DNA of 64,000 bases from Aurifilum marmelostoma (Eukaryota > Ascomycota > Sordariomycetes > Diaporthales > Cryphonectriaceae). Of this stretch, positions 1 to 10,579 are shown one piece after another; the first letter of the stretch is position 1, and each line of letters starts with the position of its first letter. The notes beneath the pieces were generated by a model that saw nothing but the letters and a program-made list of their open reading frames with translations, searched no databases and had not been told where the DNA came from. Both the position numbers and the translations under genes were made by a program. The stretch lies in NCBI GenBank assembly GCA_027559495.1, contig JAMXSV010000026.1, positions 992,001-1,056,000 on the forward strand, in the 5' to 3' direction.

Positions 1-1476
1 CTCATCACCGGCCAAAATCTGAGCTATTTGATCAATCGAGTCCATGGCGAGACATTCGGCATCCAAGAGAAGCCCTACAACGATAAATTAGGAGCCAGAT
101 GGTTCGCAAGTTCTTGGGTCGGACTCGACTTTGCCATCAACGTCATCTACACAATGGGCATGAAGGGTATCGGCCCACTGTCATTACAGTCTATTGCATT
201 GCGGGAGGGCAATGCTCAGGGCGTTCTTGATCGGATCGAGCAGTTGAAACAGCTCAAGATCAGTCTCCCGCGGACGAATTATGTGAGGGCTATTCGGCAT
301 TACGCCGCGACGGGCGACAATGCATCGCTACTGGAACTACTCCACTCCGATATCCATCCGGATCTCTTTGATGATGAGCCTGCACAAGATGATCTGCTGG
401 CGAGCTGCGTCCGCGCAGATGACTGGAAAACGTACCGTCTGGTTCTCAGGACGAGATCAGCCGTACTGTCCGGCATGGCCGCAAGCGCAAGCGATCGTGT
501 GCTGGAATCCTGTGTCCGTCAGGGCAACGGCCCCATGACGCTCCAGGTCCTACAAGAGATGTCTGCGCACAAGGTCGGCCTGGCGCCGATGACCAGCCAT
601 ATCCTCTCTAGCTTCATCCTGCAGAACCTCTCACCGCACGCCACACCCAAGGACTCGAGAGAGCACGTCAACCTGCAGATATCGCTCTGCCGCCAGCTAG
701 CAGCCAGCCGCTTTCCACCGGCCGTCGAGGTCTGGCAGACCCTCCTCTACCGTCTAGGTCGCGAGCACCGCCTCGTCGACCTCGAGCGACTGTCTCTAGA
801 GATTGTCCGCATCTTTGGCGACTATACCAGAGCAGATCAGCCCATGTGGATCTCACATATGGCCGATGTCCCCCAGCTTCTGCATTCTGAGTCCCCATAT
901 CCATACTTTCAGAGGCTTCCACGCGACCTCCCTATCCGCCACGATAAACACCCCCTCCGCCAGATCTTCGACAAGGCGCTTCAGACCTCCATTGTGAGAT
1001 GGGGATTCATGTACACGCGTTACGGCCCGGAGGCAGAGGACACCGCGGCGTCACTGCTCACCTCGTCGACACCTGTGTCGTCGTCATCCTTCTTCGCGAA
1101 AGACTACGACGCCCTCCACCCAGCCAAATTTCACTTTGCGCGCGGCATCAGGCTGCTTGCCATGTTACGCGACAAAGGCCTCTTCACCATCGCGCCGACG
1201 GTGCAGAAGCAGGCGACGATGAGGCTCCTCGACCTGTACAGGGGCGGGGGCAGGGGATTCTATGAGTGGCCGCAGGGGAACCCGAGAAAGTCGCAGCTGA
1301 GGAGGTTGACGCGATTAAGTCTTGCCGAGGCCAAGAAGCTCTGTGATGCGGCTTGGGGAAGCGGGGAGATTGTGCCGAGTCTTTTGGATCTCGAGCGGAG
1401 GATCGAGCTTGAGGAAGCGGCAGATACAGTGGGCAATTTGAAGAAGAGGCTGGAGGGGTTCAGGGAGGGTAAATAG
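1..1476 (+). CDS. Helical-repeat (PPR-like) protein, 5' partial
   Basis: The reading frame is open from base 1 with no in-frame ATG at the left edge, so the start lies outside the window; the stop is at 1474-1476. About 490 residues are visible. The sequence is made of repeated amphipathic helical segments with short spacers, such as GNAQGVLDRIEQLKQL, and VLESCVRQGNGPMTLQVL near the middle. This is the look of fungal pentatricopeptide-type organelle RNA-binding proteins, which usually act in mitochondrial RNA processing or translation. There is no catalytic motif. The C-terminal third is basic and charged, ending in a helix rich in Glu, Leu and Lys. I see no intron. The family assignment rests on composition and helix periodicity, not on a recognised signature, so a different alpha-solenoid protein is possible. 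It converges on the Tlg2 gene with 239 bp between stops. Confidence 0.6.
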   Translation, partial: LITGQNLSYLINRVHGETFGIQEKPYNDKLGARWFASSWVGLDFAINVIYTMGMKGIGPLSLQSIALREGNAQGVLDRIEQLKQLKISLPRTNYVRAIRHYAATGDNASLLELLHSDIHPDLFDDEPAQDDLLASCVRADDWKTYRLVLRTRSAVLSGMAASASDRVLESCVRQGNGPMTLQVLQEMSAHKVGLAPMTSHILSSFILQNLSPHATPKDSREHVNLQISLCRQLAASRFPPAVEVWQTLLYRLGREHRLVDLERLSLEIVRIFGDYTRADQPMWISHMADVPQLLHSESPYPYFQRLPRDLPIRHDKHPLRQIFDKALQTSIVRWGFMYTRYGPEAEDTAASLLTSSTPVSSSSFFAKDYDALHPAKFHFARGIRLLAMLRDKGLFTIAPTVQKQATMRLLDLYRGGGRGFYEWPQGNPRKSQLRRLTRLSLAEAKKLCDAAWGSGEIVPSLLDLERRIELEEAADTVGNLKKRLEGFREGK

Positions 1477-1715
1477 GTGGTGCTGCTGCTATATGACATC
1501 GATACGAGTCGAGATGAGGGTGAATTTTTATCCGCATAGCCTGTGGGCAAAAAACACATACCCCTCCTACATAGAAATTTCAATAGCGCATATCACGAGG
1601 ATTTGGAGCACAATATCAATGATGCTTAACATCTTGATATGGCTAGTATTCAGATGTTGAATATTATTGTGCGTAACACGGCAGCGGCCTATCTGGTGCC
1701 TCTTTCGATAGCCCG

Positions 1716-3232
1716 TCATCCTGCTGTCCTCGCTGTCCTATGCCTTAAACGATGCCTCAATCTTTTCGTGTCGTCTAGCATCGTCTTGTCTCCCAGGATG
1801 CCGTTCAGCCCTCCACCATCCTCAGTCCCAACTCTAATCATGACGATACCATCTTCCATGTTCACCTCACCTGGGCTCCCACCACCACCACCAACAACAT
1901 CCCCTCCTCCTCCTCCTCCTCCTCCCTCGCCTCCACCGTCCCCACCACTCCCGCGCTTGGGCTTCACCAAGAGTAGTATGAACATGCCCACCACAATCAG
2001 GAACAGCAGGAATATGATCTTCCTCTTGGTCGTCTTCTTCTGGTATCCGCTCGCGACCTTGAGCTCGCGGTCTGCCTCCTTGACGTCGGTGGCCATGCGC
2101 TCCACGTTGTAGTCGATGCGGTCCAACATGGTGCCTTGGTCGATGACCATGGTCTGCAGGTCGCGGAAGAGGTCGGACAGGTCGATGATGCCCTGCGCAA
2201 TCTCCTCGATCTCGCGCTCGCGCTGGATGATGGCGGCGTCGTTCTTGTGGAGCTGCTTCTGGCGGTGGGAGGACTGCAGGGTGGACTGAGAAAAGGACTT
2301 GTCGGTCTCGGACTCGAGCAGGGTGATATCTGTGTTGTAGGAGCTGCTGCCGCCGAGGGGGGTGGAGGAGCGCTCCGGGTTGGGTGAGGGGAGAGCTGGA
2401 TTCTGAAGGCCGCGGAGCTCTGTTTTATTTTTGGTCTCTCGATTAGTATTCGTACATATCTATACAGGAATGCGGAGGGCAGAGGAAAGAGAAAGGAAAG
2501 CGAAAGTGAAGAACTAGACAACCGGCGACAGAACCTACTCTTGAGATAAGTGCTCTGCTTCTTCCTGAACCCAGCGCTCGCCTCCTGGACCCTCGCGGCA
2601 AGGCTGACGCGGATGTTCTTGGCCATGACCTCCTCGGCCCTCGTCATGGTCCCGGCAGCCTGCTGCTCGCGCACCATGGCCTCGATGCGCTGTATACACC
2701 TGTGGCAGTCGTGGAAGCCCTTGGTGATGTCCTGGGTGAGGCTCTCGATGTCCCGCTCCTCTGCGCGCTTGGTGGCATCGTCGTCGAAGCCCGGCAGTAC
2801 GTGCTGCTGGTGAAGGCGCTCGAGCTTCTGAGACTTCTTGGCAACGTCGGCCAGGATCTCGGTCACCTCGTCGGTGATGTCGGCCCAGCGCGGCGGGAGC
2901 AGGTCCATCTCGATCACGGCGTCGCCATCGTCGTGGTAGTCGGCGGACCCGGCCGAGAGGAGACCGCGCCGGTCGTCATCAGCGGAGAAAAGCACCGAGG
3001 ATCCCGTCGCTGCGCCGAAGCGCTCGGTATTGGTGCTGCCGGAGAGGGACGAGGAGCCGCCATATTTGTTGCGGTGCGTTGGGTGGTGGGCGTAGGACTG
3101 CCGGTAGGAGAGGTAGCTGTGGTTCCGGTTAAAGACTTGGTCAGCGGCGGCCAAAGCTCTCTCTTGACACAGATACAAGTGTGTGGGAGGGCGCAACCAG
3201 GGGCCTTACAGATTGGTCCTGTCTCGCCACAT
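1716..3232 (-). CDS. tlg2: Qa-SNARE Tlg2 (syntaxin-16 family)
   Basis: Exons run 3232-3210, 3116-2539 and 2419-1716 (1305 nt, 434 residues). The joined N-terminus reads MWRDRTNLYLSYRQS. In this family that N-peptide binds the SM protein Vps45, and it appears only when the 23-nt first exon is spliced on, which supports the model. An Habc-like helical region follows (about residues 90-200), then a SNARE motif (about 262-322, EIEEIAQGIIDLSDLF) and a single membrane anchor (about 334-352, IIFLLFLIVVGMFILLLV). Tlg2 is a tail-proximal anchored t-SNARE of the trans-Golgi and endosomes, used for fusion of endosome-derived vesicles. After the anchor there is a luminal tail of about 80 residues, strikingly Gly-rich at first and then charged. 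Yeast Tlg2 also has a luminal extension, so a tail is expected, but its glycine run is unusual. Confidence 0.93.
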
Positions 3233-4667
3233 GGCGGACGCCTGGGGAGGAAGGGCGGAAACGAGTTGCTTCTCAGTACGGTTGTGGCCTCTGGGCAGCT
3301 CGTGGTTAGACTATGCTTGACCGGGTCACGTCTGTGATGATGATTGTTGGGTTGTCGCCTTGGTAGATCACATCATATGGCCAGTCGGTATTGTTGTTTG
3401 TAGGTCTTGCAGGCTCATCAGGGTTTTGTGAGGTCCAAATTGATTCGGGTTGGGTAGGTGGTGTGGGCGGCGCCAGAGTTGGTGGCTATAGTGGTGGTGG
3501 TGGTCACGTAAGGAAGCCTGGCTGGGATGATGGTTGATGTTCTTGTCCTGGATTTGGACTGACGAATTGGGGCTCGAATAGTGGCAGAGAAGGCTGAGAA
3601 GGGTAATTGGAGCTACAGCCTCGAGTACGGTACCTGTGGTTAGGGGACGAGGGGGGAGCATGTTCAGCCTGCTGCAAGCTAACCAGCCAGCCAGCCAACC
3701 GGGTCAGGCTAGGCTGGTCTAAAAAGGAGCACCAGGCCCTGGATCCCACCTGGACAATTGTCTCTGACGTCGCCTGGGAATAGCCCAAGGGGGGTGGTGG
3801 ATTACCTTGTCTCTGGAGAAAAGGTACCTTGACAGTCTGGTCAGAAGTCACCTGTACAATGCTGTATGCAGCCCTTCCTGACCTGTGTCTGAGGTGATTG
3901 TGAAAGCCATAGAGCTGCAGGAGATCATGTATAAAGTACATCATACAACAGCTACTATATACAAGGTAGGGCACATGGTTGAGATGGCGTGCAGGCTTCA
4001 TGAATATGTTGAGGATGTTACGTGTACTTTGTATTCAACTGGGGTAGTAGTGGAATAACTAGCTGTGGCTCCATACTGGAGTACAGTATGTACACTTGCA
4101 GGGTGACGTGCTGTGGGACATGATCGAGGTCAGTGGTCACAAATGAAGCAGCAATATTGATTGGAGGCGAGGGGCACAATAGCTGAAAGCACACCCAGGA
4201 TGCCACCTGGGAGACCTTCTAACATTCTGAAAAGTCCTAAAAGTCCTGAAAAGATGTTGGTGGTGAGGGAGCCCAGCCCAGCCCAGCCCAGCTCAGGCCA
4301 AAAAGCCCAAGCCCAAGCCCAGCCAGGCTCCAGGCCTTCACGCCGGGGGGCTCGTATACCCTACAGGCGGTTGAATGCTGTCCAGTCAGTGGGTGAAATC
4401 AAGTCCTTTGGGCTTGTTTGGCTGGTCCTCTACACACCGTTGGCGCTACCCCACCCAGGCTCCCGTCCGCCGCCAAGTCGCCCGCCCCTTTTAGATGGGG
4501 CCTCTTCCCGCTCTTGTTCCCTTCCCAAACTCCAGAGCTGGATCTTAACCTGCACCAACACAAAAGCTCAATCCTTCTCTCTGTGTGACCCTCAACAGCA
4601 ACAACAAATCTCTTCGGGACAGATCTTCCACTCCCTTCATAGATATCACTCCACATTCACAGCTATC
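3233..4667. other. Intergenic, TLG2/calmodulin divergent spacer
   Basis: This 1.4 kb separates the TLG2 start (-) and the calmodulin start (+), so it should hold both promoters and both 5' leaders. I see no convincing coding region. It holds a short imperfect AGCCC-type repeat (listed separately) and a pyrimidine-rich stretch just before the calmodulin ATG, the usual form of a fungal leader. Confidence 0.6.
4270..4322. repeat. AGCCC / AAGCCC short tandem repeats
   Basis: Four to five AGCCC units begin near 4270 and, after a short break, three AAGCCC units lie near 4303-4320. This is a non-coding low-complexity tract about 350 bp upstream of the calmodulin start. Confidence 0.7.
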
Positions 4668-5753
4668 ATGGTTCGTCAACTCTTCTTCTCGGGCGTGGGA
4701 CCTGCGAAGGAGCCTGGGCCAAGACCCCTTTTTCTCCAACCCCGCGTTGCCTGGCCAGACCCAGGCTCTTGAGGGGCACACACGCAGCCAACACCTTGTC
4801 GAGAGAGCTCATGAACCGCGTTGGACTGACCTCAACCTCCTCTGATACAGGCTGATTCTCTGACGGAGGAACAAGTTTCCGAATTCAAGGAGGCCTTCTC
4901 CCTCTTCGTAAGTGCATTACTCACTCTCTCCGCTGTTTTTGTTCTTTAGACGCGTTGGCTGACGGAGCTTGTTCCACACCACAGGATAAGGATGGCGATG
5001 GTAGGTCGCTCCCTCCCGCCCACGCTTCATCTCGTATCCAGCCGCAACGGTAGCGCGATCGATACTTCACCTAAGAATTTCTGCGCGGTCCTCAGATCTA
5101 CCGGGGGAAGGGATGCTAAGAGATGACTATCCAGGTCAAATCACCACCAAGGAGCTCGGCACGGTCATGCGATCGCTGGGCCAGAACCCCTCCGAGTCTG
5201 AGTTGCAAGACATGATTAACGAGGTCGACGCCGACAACAATGGCACCATCGACTTCCCTGGTACGTTAGCCGTAGAAGAAGGAGAAACAGTGTCATCAGG
5301 CTCAGAAGCGATGAACATGCCTACTGACACGATGCGTGCTTACAGAGTTCCTTACCATGATGGCGCGCAAGATGAAGGACACCGACTCTGAAGAGGAAAT
5401 TCGTGAGGCCTTCAAGGTTCGATACCCCTACACGAAGGAAACAATTCCAAGGGAAAATAACGAAGACAAGGACGGGGGCTGACAATGAGACCAGGTCTTC
5501 GACCGTGACAACAACGGTTTCATCTCCGCCGCTGAGCTGCGCCATGTCATGACCTCCATTGGCGAGAAGTTGACCGACGACGAGGTTGATGAGATGATCC
5601 GTGAGGCTGACCAGGATGGTGATGGCCGGATCGATTGTATGTTCAGCTACCTTTCGCGCAAACCCTACACCGGGGACCAGCCCGTCAGACTCGGTTGCTA
5701 ACTGATATGTGTCACCAGACAACGAGTTTGTTCAGCTCATGATGCAGAAGTAA
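4668..5753 (+). CDS. cmd1: Calmodulin
   Basis: Seven coding exons: 4668-4670, 4851-4907, 4985-5000, 5135-5260, 5346-5416, 5495-5636 and 5719-5753. They sum to 450 nt, exactly 149 residues, the usual calmodulin length. The protein begins [20 protein letters not shown] and has four EF-hands: [36 protein letters not shown] and [12 protein letters not shown]. All have the acidic residues at loop positions 1, 3, 5 and 12 needed to bind calcium. It ends in FVQLMMQK. Calmodulin is the cytosolic Ca2+ sensor that activates calcineurin, CaM kinases and other targets. The first coding exon is only the ATG. The second intron is followed by a 16-nt exon. Every exon junction restores a conserved codon, so the model is secure. 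Confidence 0.98.
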
Positions 5754-6501
5754 AGGTTTGGTGCTCTTTGGTATCACAGCGCTATGCCACACAACCTCGA
5801 TGCCCTGAATCATGATAAAAGAATGGACTCGTTATTTTTTTTCCCCCTGTGCACATCTTTTTTTTGGCTTTGCGTTGCTTTCACATGGTGGCTGCCTGCC
5901 TGTCCTCGGACGGGACCCTGCCGTCTCGCTTTCCTTGCTGAAAAGAGGAGCTTTATGAGGCCAATGACGAATGAGTCGAGCGCGGAATAGGTTCTGTAGG
6001 ATTTTTCATCTGTTCGCACAATTCAATTGCCGGCCGCGATGGTCGTTGCCAGGCCTGATCGCAGAGCGATATTGCTGGTGCCGAATACGACAGGATTGTG
6101 ATCACATGCCAAACCGAGCAACGGAGTCCCGAGACAGCTACCCAACCTCACGATGCCTGCTTCGCGGGCCATGGGCTGGTGAACTTCACGAGAAGCAGAT
6201 GCTGTTCGCCGGCACCACCTCAGCCACCATGCCAATCGCACATCGCACTCTGTACGCCATTAAATAATTTGGGATCTCATATTCGTACAGAGCGACACAT
6301 GATGGTCAGACTGACTTTGCAGAGGCCCAACGTCATACCTGCAAGGAGGGTGATTCTGTACAGGCAACGGTACATCTCCCCGAGTGTGGCAGTGCTCTCT
6401 AGCGTCACCGTGTGCGTCGCCTAGCCAAACACAACTCTGGGCACATATTCTAATCTTCAGCCCTACGAGGGCGAGATCGCGGTAGACTTATGTATGTATG
6501 C

Positions 6502-6518
6502 GTGTGTGTGTGTGTGTG
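6502..6518. repeat. (GT)n microsatellite
   Basis: An alternating GT run of about 8 units in non-coding DNA downstream of calmodulin. Confidence 0.8.
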
Positions 6519-6678
6519 TACAAGCCGAGATTATAAATAGTGTTATTATTATAGTATTTCTGCATGGTGGAGAGAGCGCGGGGAGGTGTGTCTATGCTAT
6601 ACTCGGACGGGAATCTGGTTCCGGGGTCATCGGGTTGGTTCGTTGGTGTTTCTCACAACTGTCCTCAATATACACAGA

Positions 6679-6706
6679 CTCTCTCTCTCTCTCTGTGTGT
6701 GTGTGT
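6679..6706. repeat. (CT)n followed by (GT)n microsatellite
   Basis: A CT dinucleotide run passes directly into a GT run in the spacer between calmodulin and the mannosidase. No function is apparent. Confidence 0.8.
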
Positions 6707-7444
6707 CTTTTCCTCTCTTTAACAACAGCAGTCACTTCCCAACCCTGCTGCCCTCCTGACCTCCCCCTCCTGCTCTCGCCTGTTCTGATGCTGGAAGGCT
6801 TGGATCACATGGCTATTGTAAGCCCTTGGAGTGTGAGTGGTACGAGGCCAGCCAAGATCGGAAAATCGAGTCAGACAAAACCCTACTCGAGGGGACGAAC
6901 CATAGCTAAAGGAGACACTGGAGGTAAAATGGGATGGAAAGTGCAAGCGGGCTGGTTGGGTTGCTTCGGGCCGTCCTTTTCTCATCCCTTTTCCTTAGTG
7001 GGGCCTGCCCGCCCGAAAGTCTACCGTCGACCTCGACACGCTCGATCAACGCGCCGAACTCTTCTTTTGCTCCCTCATCTGAAGTAGCTTGCCCTCCGTC
7101 TTGATCATTTTGTCCTATACACAATTCTACTATTTTCGACCAGAATGATCTTCGAAGTAACCTGCCATGCTATGTTAGAGTTGTGAATTGATCTCTTATT
7201 CGTCACAATACGCCCACACCTGCAGTGCTATAGGCTGGGTATAACCAATGCTTTTTTTCTACTCCGGGATCAATCCTGTGCTGTCTTTCAATCTCCCGTT
7301 CCCAATGCTATCATAAGCTTATATATTCTGTGGAGCTTGCTCCTGGGTCCCTGTTTACTCTGTGTCTCCTAGTCCTCCTCCACATCACTCGAGATCGATA
7401 GAACTTTGAAAACCAACCTCCTCCCTTCTTCCGATTTACCAGCG

Positions 7445-7450
7445 ATGTGA
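7445..7450 (+). promoter_or_regulatory. Minimal AUG-stop upstream ORF before GH47
   Basis: ATGTGA lies 105 nt upstream of the mannosidase ATG, and no other ATG lies between them. If it is in the mRNA leader, ribosomes would start and stop at once. The transcript start is not known, so its presence in the mRNA is an inference. Confidence 0.4.
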
Positions 7451-7554
7451 GCACCGTAGCTCTCCAAAGCTTTGCTCTCCACCTTCATCCCGACTCTGAG
7501 CACCTCCCGTGGGCTTGGCCTTGTCCCCTTCCTCACGGCCCGTCCTCTCTCAAT

Positions 7555-9487
7555 ATGCGCTCCCTCCGTCGATGGCGGCCCCTCATCTTCATCGTAACCA
7601 TATGGCTGCTCTTCATGTACTACCTGTTCCGCGATGACGTCGAATTCGCCTCCGAGTCCTCAATACAGCAGACCGTACCCAAAACTCGGCCGGCTACCGG
7701 GCACCATGACGCCGCAGACGTTGAAGACATATTCAAGAACGGACCGGCAGAAAATGGAGGGCAGATAGGTGCAGACCACTGGTGGAGTCTACCTCGGCGC
7801 TTCCCGGTCGAGAACCTACGGCCATTGCCCCAGGTCAACAAGAAGTGGTTCGGAAGCAAGATACCCAAGATCCAGGCGCCGGCGCCGACCGAGTCCGAGG
7901 CCGCAAGGGAGGTGCGCCTCAAGCGGCAGGCCGCGGTGAAGGAGAGCTTCATGCACAGCTGGGCCGGATACAAGAAGTACGCATGGCTGTCGGACGAGGT
8001 GACACCGCTCACGGGACGGGCCAAGAACCCCTTTGGCGGCTGGGCTGCGACACTGGTGGACACTCTCGATAGCCTCTGGATCATGGGCTTGGACGAAGAG
8101 TTTGAGGAGGCGGCGCGAGCGGCGGAGACGGTCGACTTCTCGAGGACCAGAGCCGACCGGATCAATGTCTTCGAGACAACCATCCGGTACCTGGGGGGCT
8201 ACCTGAGCGCATATGAGCTGAGCGGGAAGAGTCGCGAGGGGCTGCTGCGCAAGGCGGTCGAGGTCGCCGAGCTGCTACTGTGCGCTTTCGACACGCGTAG
8301 CCACATGCCCATCGCGAGGTGGGACTGGAAGTACTACATGACGGGGCACGAGCAGATGCACACAAAGGACGTGCTCGTATCAGAGCTGGGGTCGCTGACC
8401 ATGGAGTTCACCAAACTGTCGCAGCTGACGGGGGATGCACGATACTACGATGCCGTGCAGCGTATCACAGACCTACTAGAGGCGGAACAGTTCAACACCA
8501 AACTGCCCGGTTTGTGGCCCGTCACGATTGGTATGAAGAAGGACCAGGCCGCGCCGGACCTCACGAGCGACAACTTCTTCACCATCGGCGGCATGGCCGA
8601 CTCGCTGTATGAATACTTCCCCAAGCAGTACCTCCTGCTGGGCGGGGCCCTCGAGCAGCCGCGTAGGATGTACGAGGGCTTCATCGAGGCGGCCAAGGCC
8701 AAGCTCTTCCGGCGCGTGTACAACCCGGACAACAGGCCTATCGTCCTCTCAGGCGACATGCAGCTCAAGCAGACCAACTGGGGCACCCTGCAGGAGAAGT
8801 ATATCAATAAAGGTCAGCACCTTACCTGCTTCGCGGGCGGCATGGTCGGGCTGGCCGCCAAGGTGTTCGACAGGCCCGCCGAGCTCGACCTCGCCGCCCA
8901 GCTGACGGACGGCTGCGTGTGGGCGTACGCCTCGCTGCCCACTGGACTGATGCCAGAGCTCTTTCTCTTTGCGCCGTGCGGAGGCATAGAAGAGAGCCAG
9001 ACCGGCGAAAATTGCGCCTGGGACGAGAGGGCATGGCGGACCCAGGTGCGCGACTACTTTGCGGGCGACAACCAAATCAAGCTGGCCTGGGACCCCAAGG
9101 GCCCGGAGATGGACGAGCTGGTTCGTGCCAAAGGCCTGCCCCCCGGGTTTCATGGAAATGGTGGACAAAAGGTACATCCTGCGCCCAGAGGCGATTGAGT
9201 CCGTTTTTATCATGTACAGGCTTACGGGCGACAGCAAGTGGGCCGAGGCAGCATGGCGCATGTTCGAGGCCGTGGAGGGCATGACGAGATCCGGGATCGC
9301 GGCGGCGGGGGTCAAGGACGTCACGGGCATAAGCGGGCCAGACCACGTCGACACGATGGAGAGCTTCTGGCTGGCCGAGACGCTGAAGTACTTTTATCTC
9401 GTCTTCTCGGAGTGGGACCTAGTGGACCTGGACAGGTGGGTGCTGAATACCGAGGCGCACCCTCTGCATCGACCGGATGTTGCTTAG
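7555..9487 (+). CDS. GH47 class I alpha-1,2-mannosidase, frame break near the C-terminus
   Basis: This is a type II membrane protein of about 643 residues once the frame break is allowed for. The start at 7555 (MRSLRRWRP) directly precedes one membrane anchor (LIFIVTIWLLFMYYLF). A lumenal stem follows, then the (alpha/alpha)7 GH47 domain, with recognisable blocks LVDTLDSLWIMGL, FETTIRYLGGYLSAYELSG, DNFFTIGGMADSLYEYFPK, HLTCFAGGMVGLAAKVF, RYILRPEAIES and WLAETLKYFYLVFSE, and ending with VLNTEAHPL, the family's terminal Thr-Glu-Ala-His block. GH47 enzymes trim alpha-1,2-mannose from N-glycans in the ER and Golgi. One extra base, best placed in the six-C run at 9139-9144, shifts frame: without it the text runs on from LPPGF into MEMVDKRYILRPEAIES. 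As written, translation stops early at 9196-9198 and loses about 100 conserved residues. No intron is seen. Confidence 0.88.
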
Positions 9488-10436
9488 AATGCAATGACGG
9501 GTGCGTTGTGGAGATGGGTGGCGGATGAGTTTCTGAAAGCGATGTTTATATATTGCTCTCATGTGATGTAGATACAAATAGGTCATGTGGGGAAAGTGGT
9601 TGATTGAGATGTACATGGAGTTGGACAAATGGATGTCATCACTATGTACTACTTTGGTGTTCACGGCTGGATGATTATTGATCCTATTGGATCACTGCTC
9701 AATGATAGACACATTAGATACACTGGTCCATATATCAATGAGAAGAAAACTAAATAATAATAGTGGTCTACCTGAATAGCAATTCCCATGAACCTTGAAG
9801 ATGATATGGAACTCCTGTAGATGGATCTAATAATGAGTACAGACGACCTTGGGAGTCTTGAGCACTTATCCAACACAGAGTAACAGGGGGATAAATCACA
9901 AGAAAACATAAGACATGCAGTGAAGGTGCATAATATGATTTCATGAGTCACAGAATGGTGTCGAAGGATGGTTCCTTGTGAGACAGCATCGTCTCAGGCG
10001 CCACAACCAGGGCGCGAAAATAGATGAGGTCCGACGGAACAATCTATGATTCCAACCTGCAGAAGAATTGCATAGAAGGACTCTGTGCCCGGCATATACA
10101 ATTTTAGGCGTTGTTGATCATCACAAAAACAATCTGGCAAGTCTACGCAATGGGCCCAGCTTAGGCCTACTACTGGGTTTATATCAGGTTTCGCAAGCAG
10201 TGGCAAATGGAACAGAAGTCATGGCCCCGGGCAAGTGTAGTGAAAACTGTCAACTTGTACAGAAATCTTACCGTATTCGAAAAAAACCGATGAATAGTCC
10301 GAGCGGCATAAGCACATTCCTTTCTTATGACTGTACTACCCGCCATGCTGTGAGGATGCACCGTAGGAAGTATTACCAGGCAGCCATCCCGCATTTGCCT
10401 TCAGGACAGTTTGCTCACTTCACAATCTTGGGCATC

Positions 10437-10470
<34 letters not shown>

Positions 10471-10579
10471 TATATAAAGGTGTTCAGGTCACTCTTCAGC
10501 ACAAACTGGTCAAAACTTGATTCTCGTTCAATATCGCTTAGAAGGATCGAAAATAACAACATATTTAGCCACACTCACC
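9488..10579. other. Intergenic, AT-richer spacer
   Basis: This 1.1 kb holds the mannosidase 3' side and the promoter of the small membrane protein. It is more AT-rich than its surroundings, holds a (TA)n microsatellite, and shows no convincing gene. Confidence 0.6.
10440..10467. repeat. (TA)14 microsatellite
   Basis: An uninterrupted TA/AT dinucleotide run about 110 bp upstream of the predicted start of the small membrane protein. It could mark or disturb the core promoter. Confidence 0.9.

Larger units (their letters stand above)
5754..7554. other. Intergenic, calmodulin 3' side and GH47 promoter
   Basis: This 1.8 kb holds the calmodulin 3' UTR and the promoter and leader of the mannosidase. 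It has no convincing coding region. Dinucleotide runs occur near 6502-6518 (GT) and 6679-6706 (CT then GT). Confidence 0.6.

Noticed and set aside
5411..5440. A GGTTCGATACCCC string resembling a tRNA T-loop
   Set aside because: It is the donor end of a calmodulin intron; no acceptor stem, D arm or anticodon arm can be built around it.
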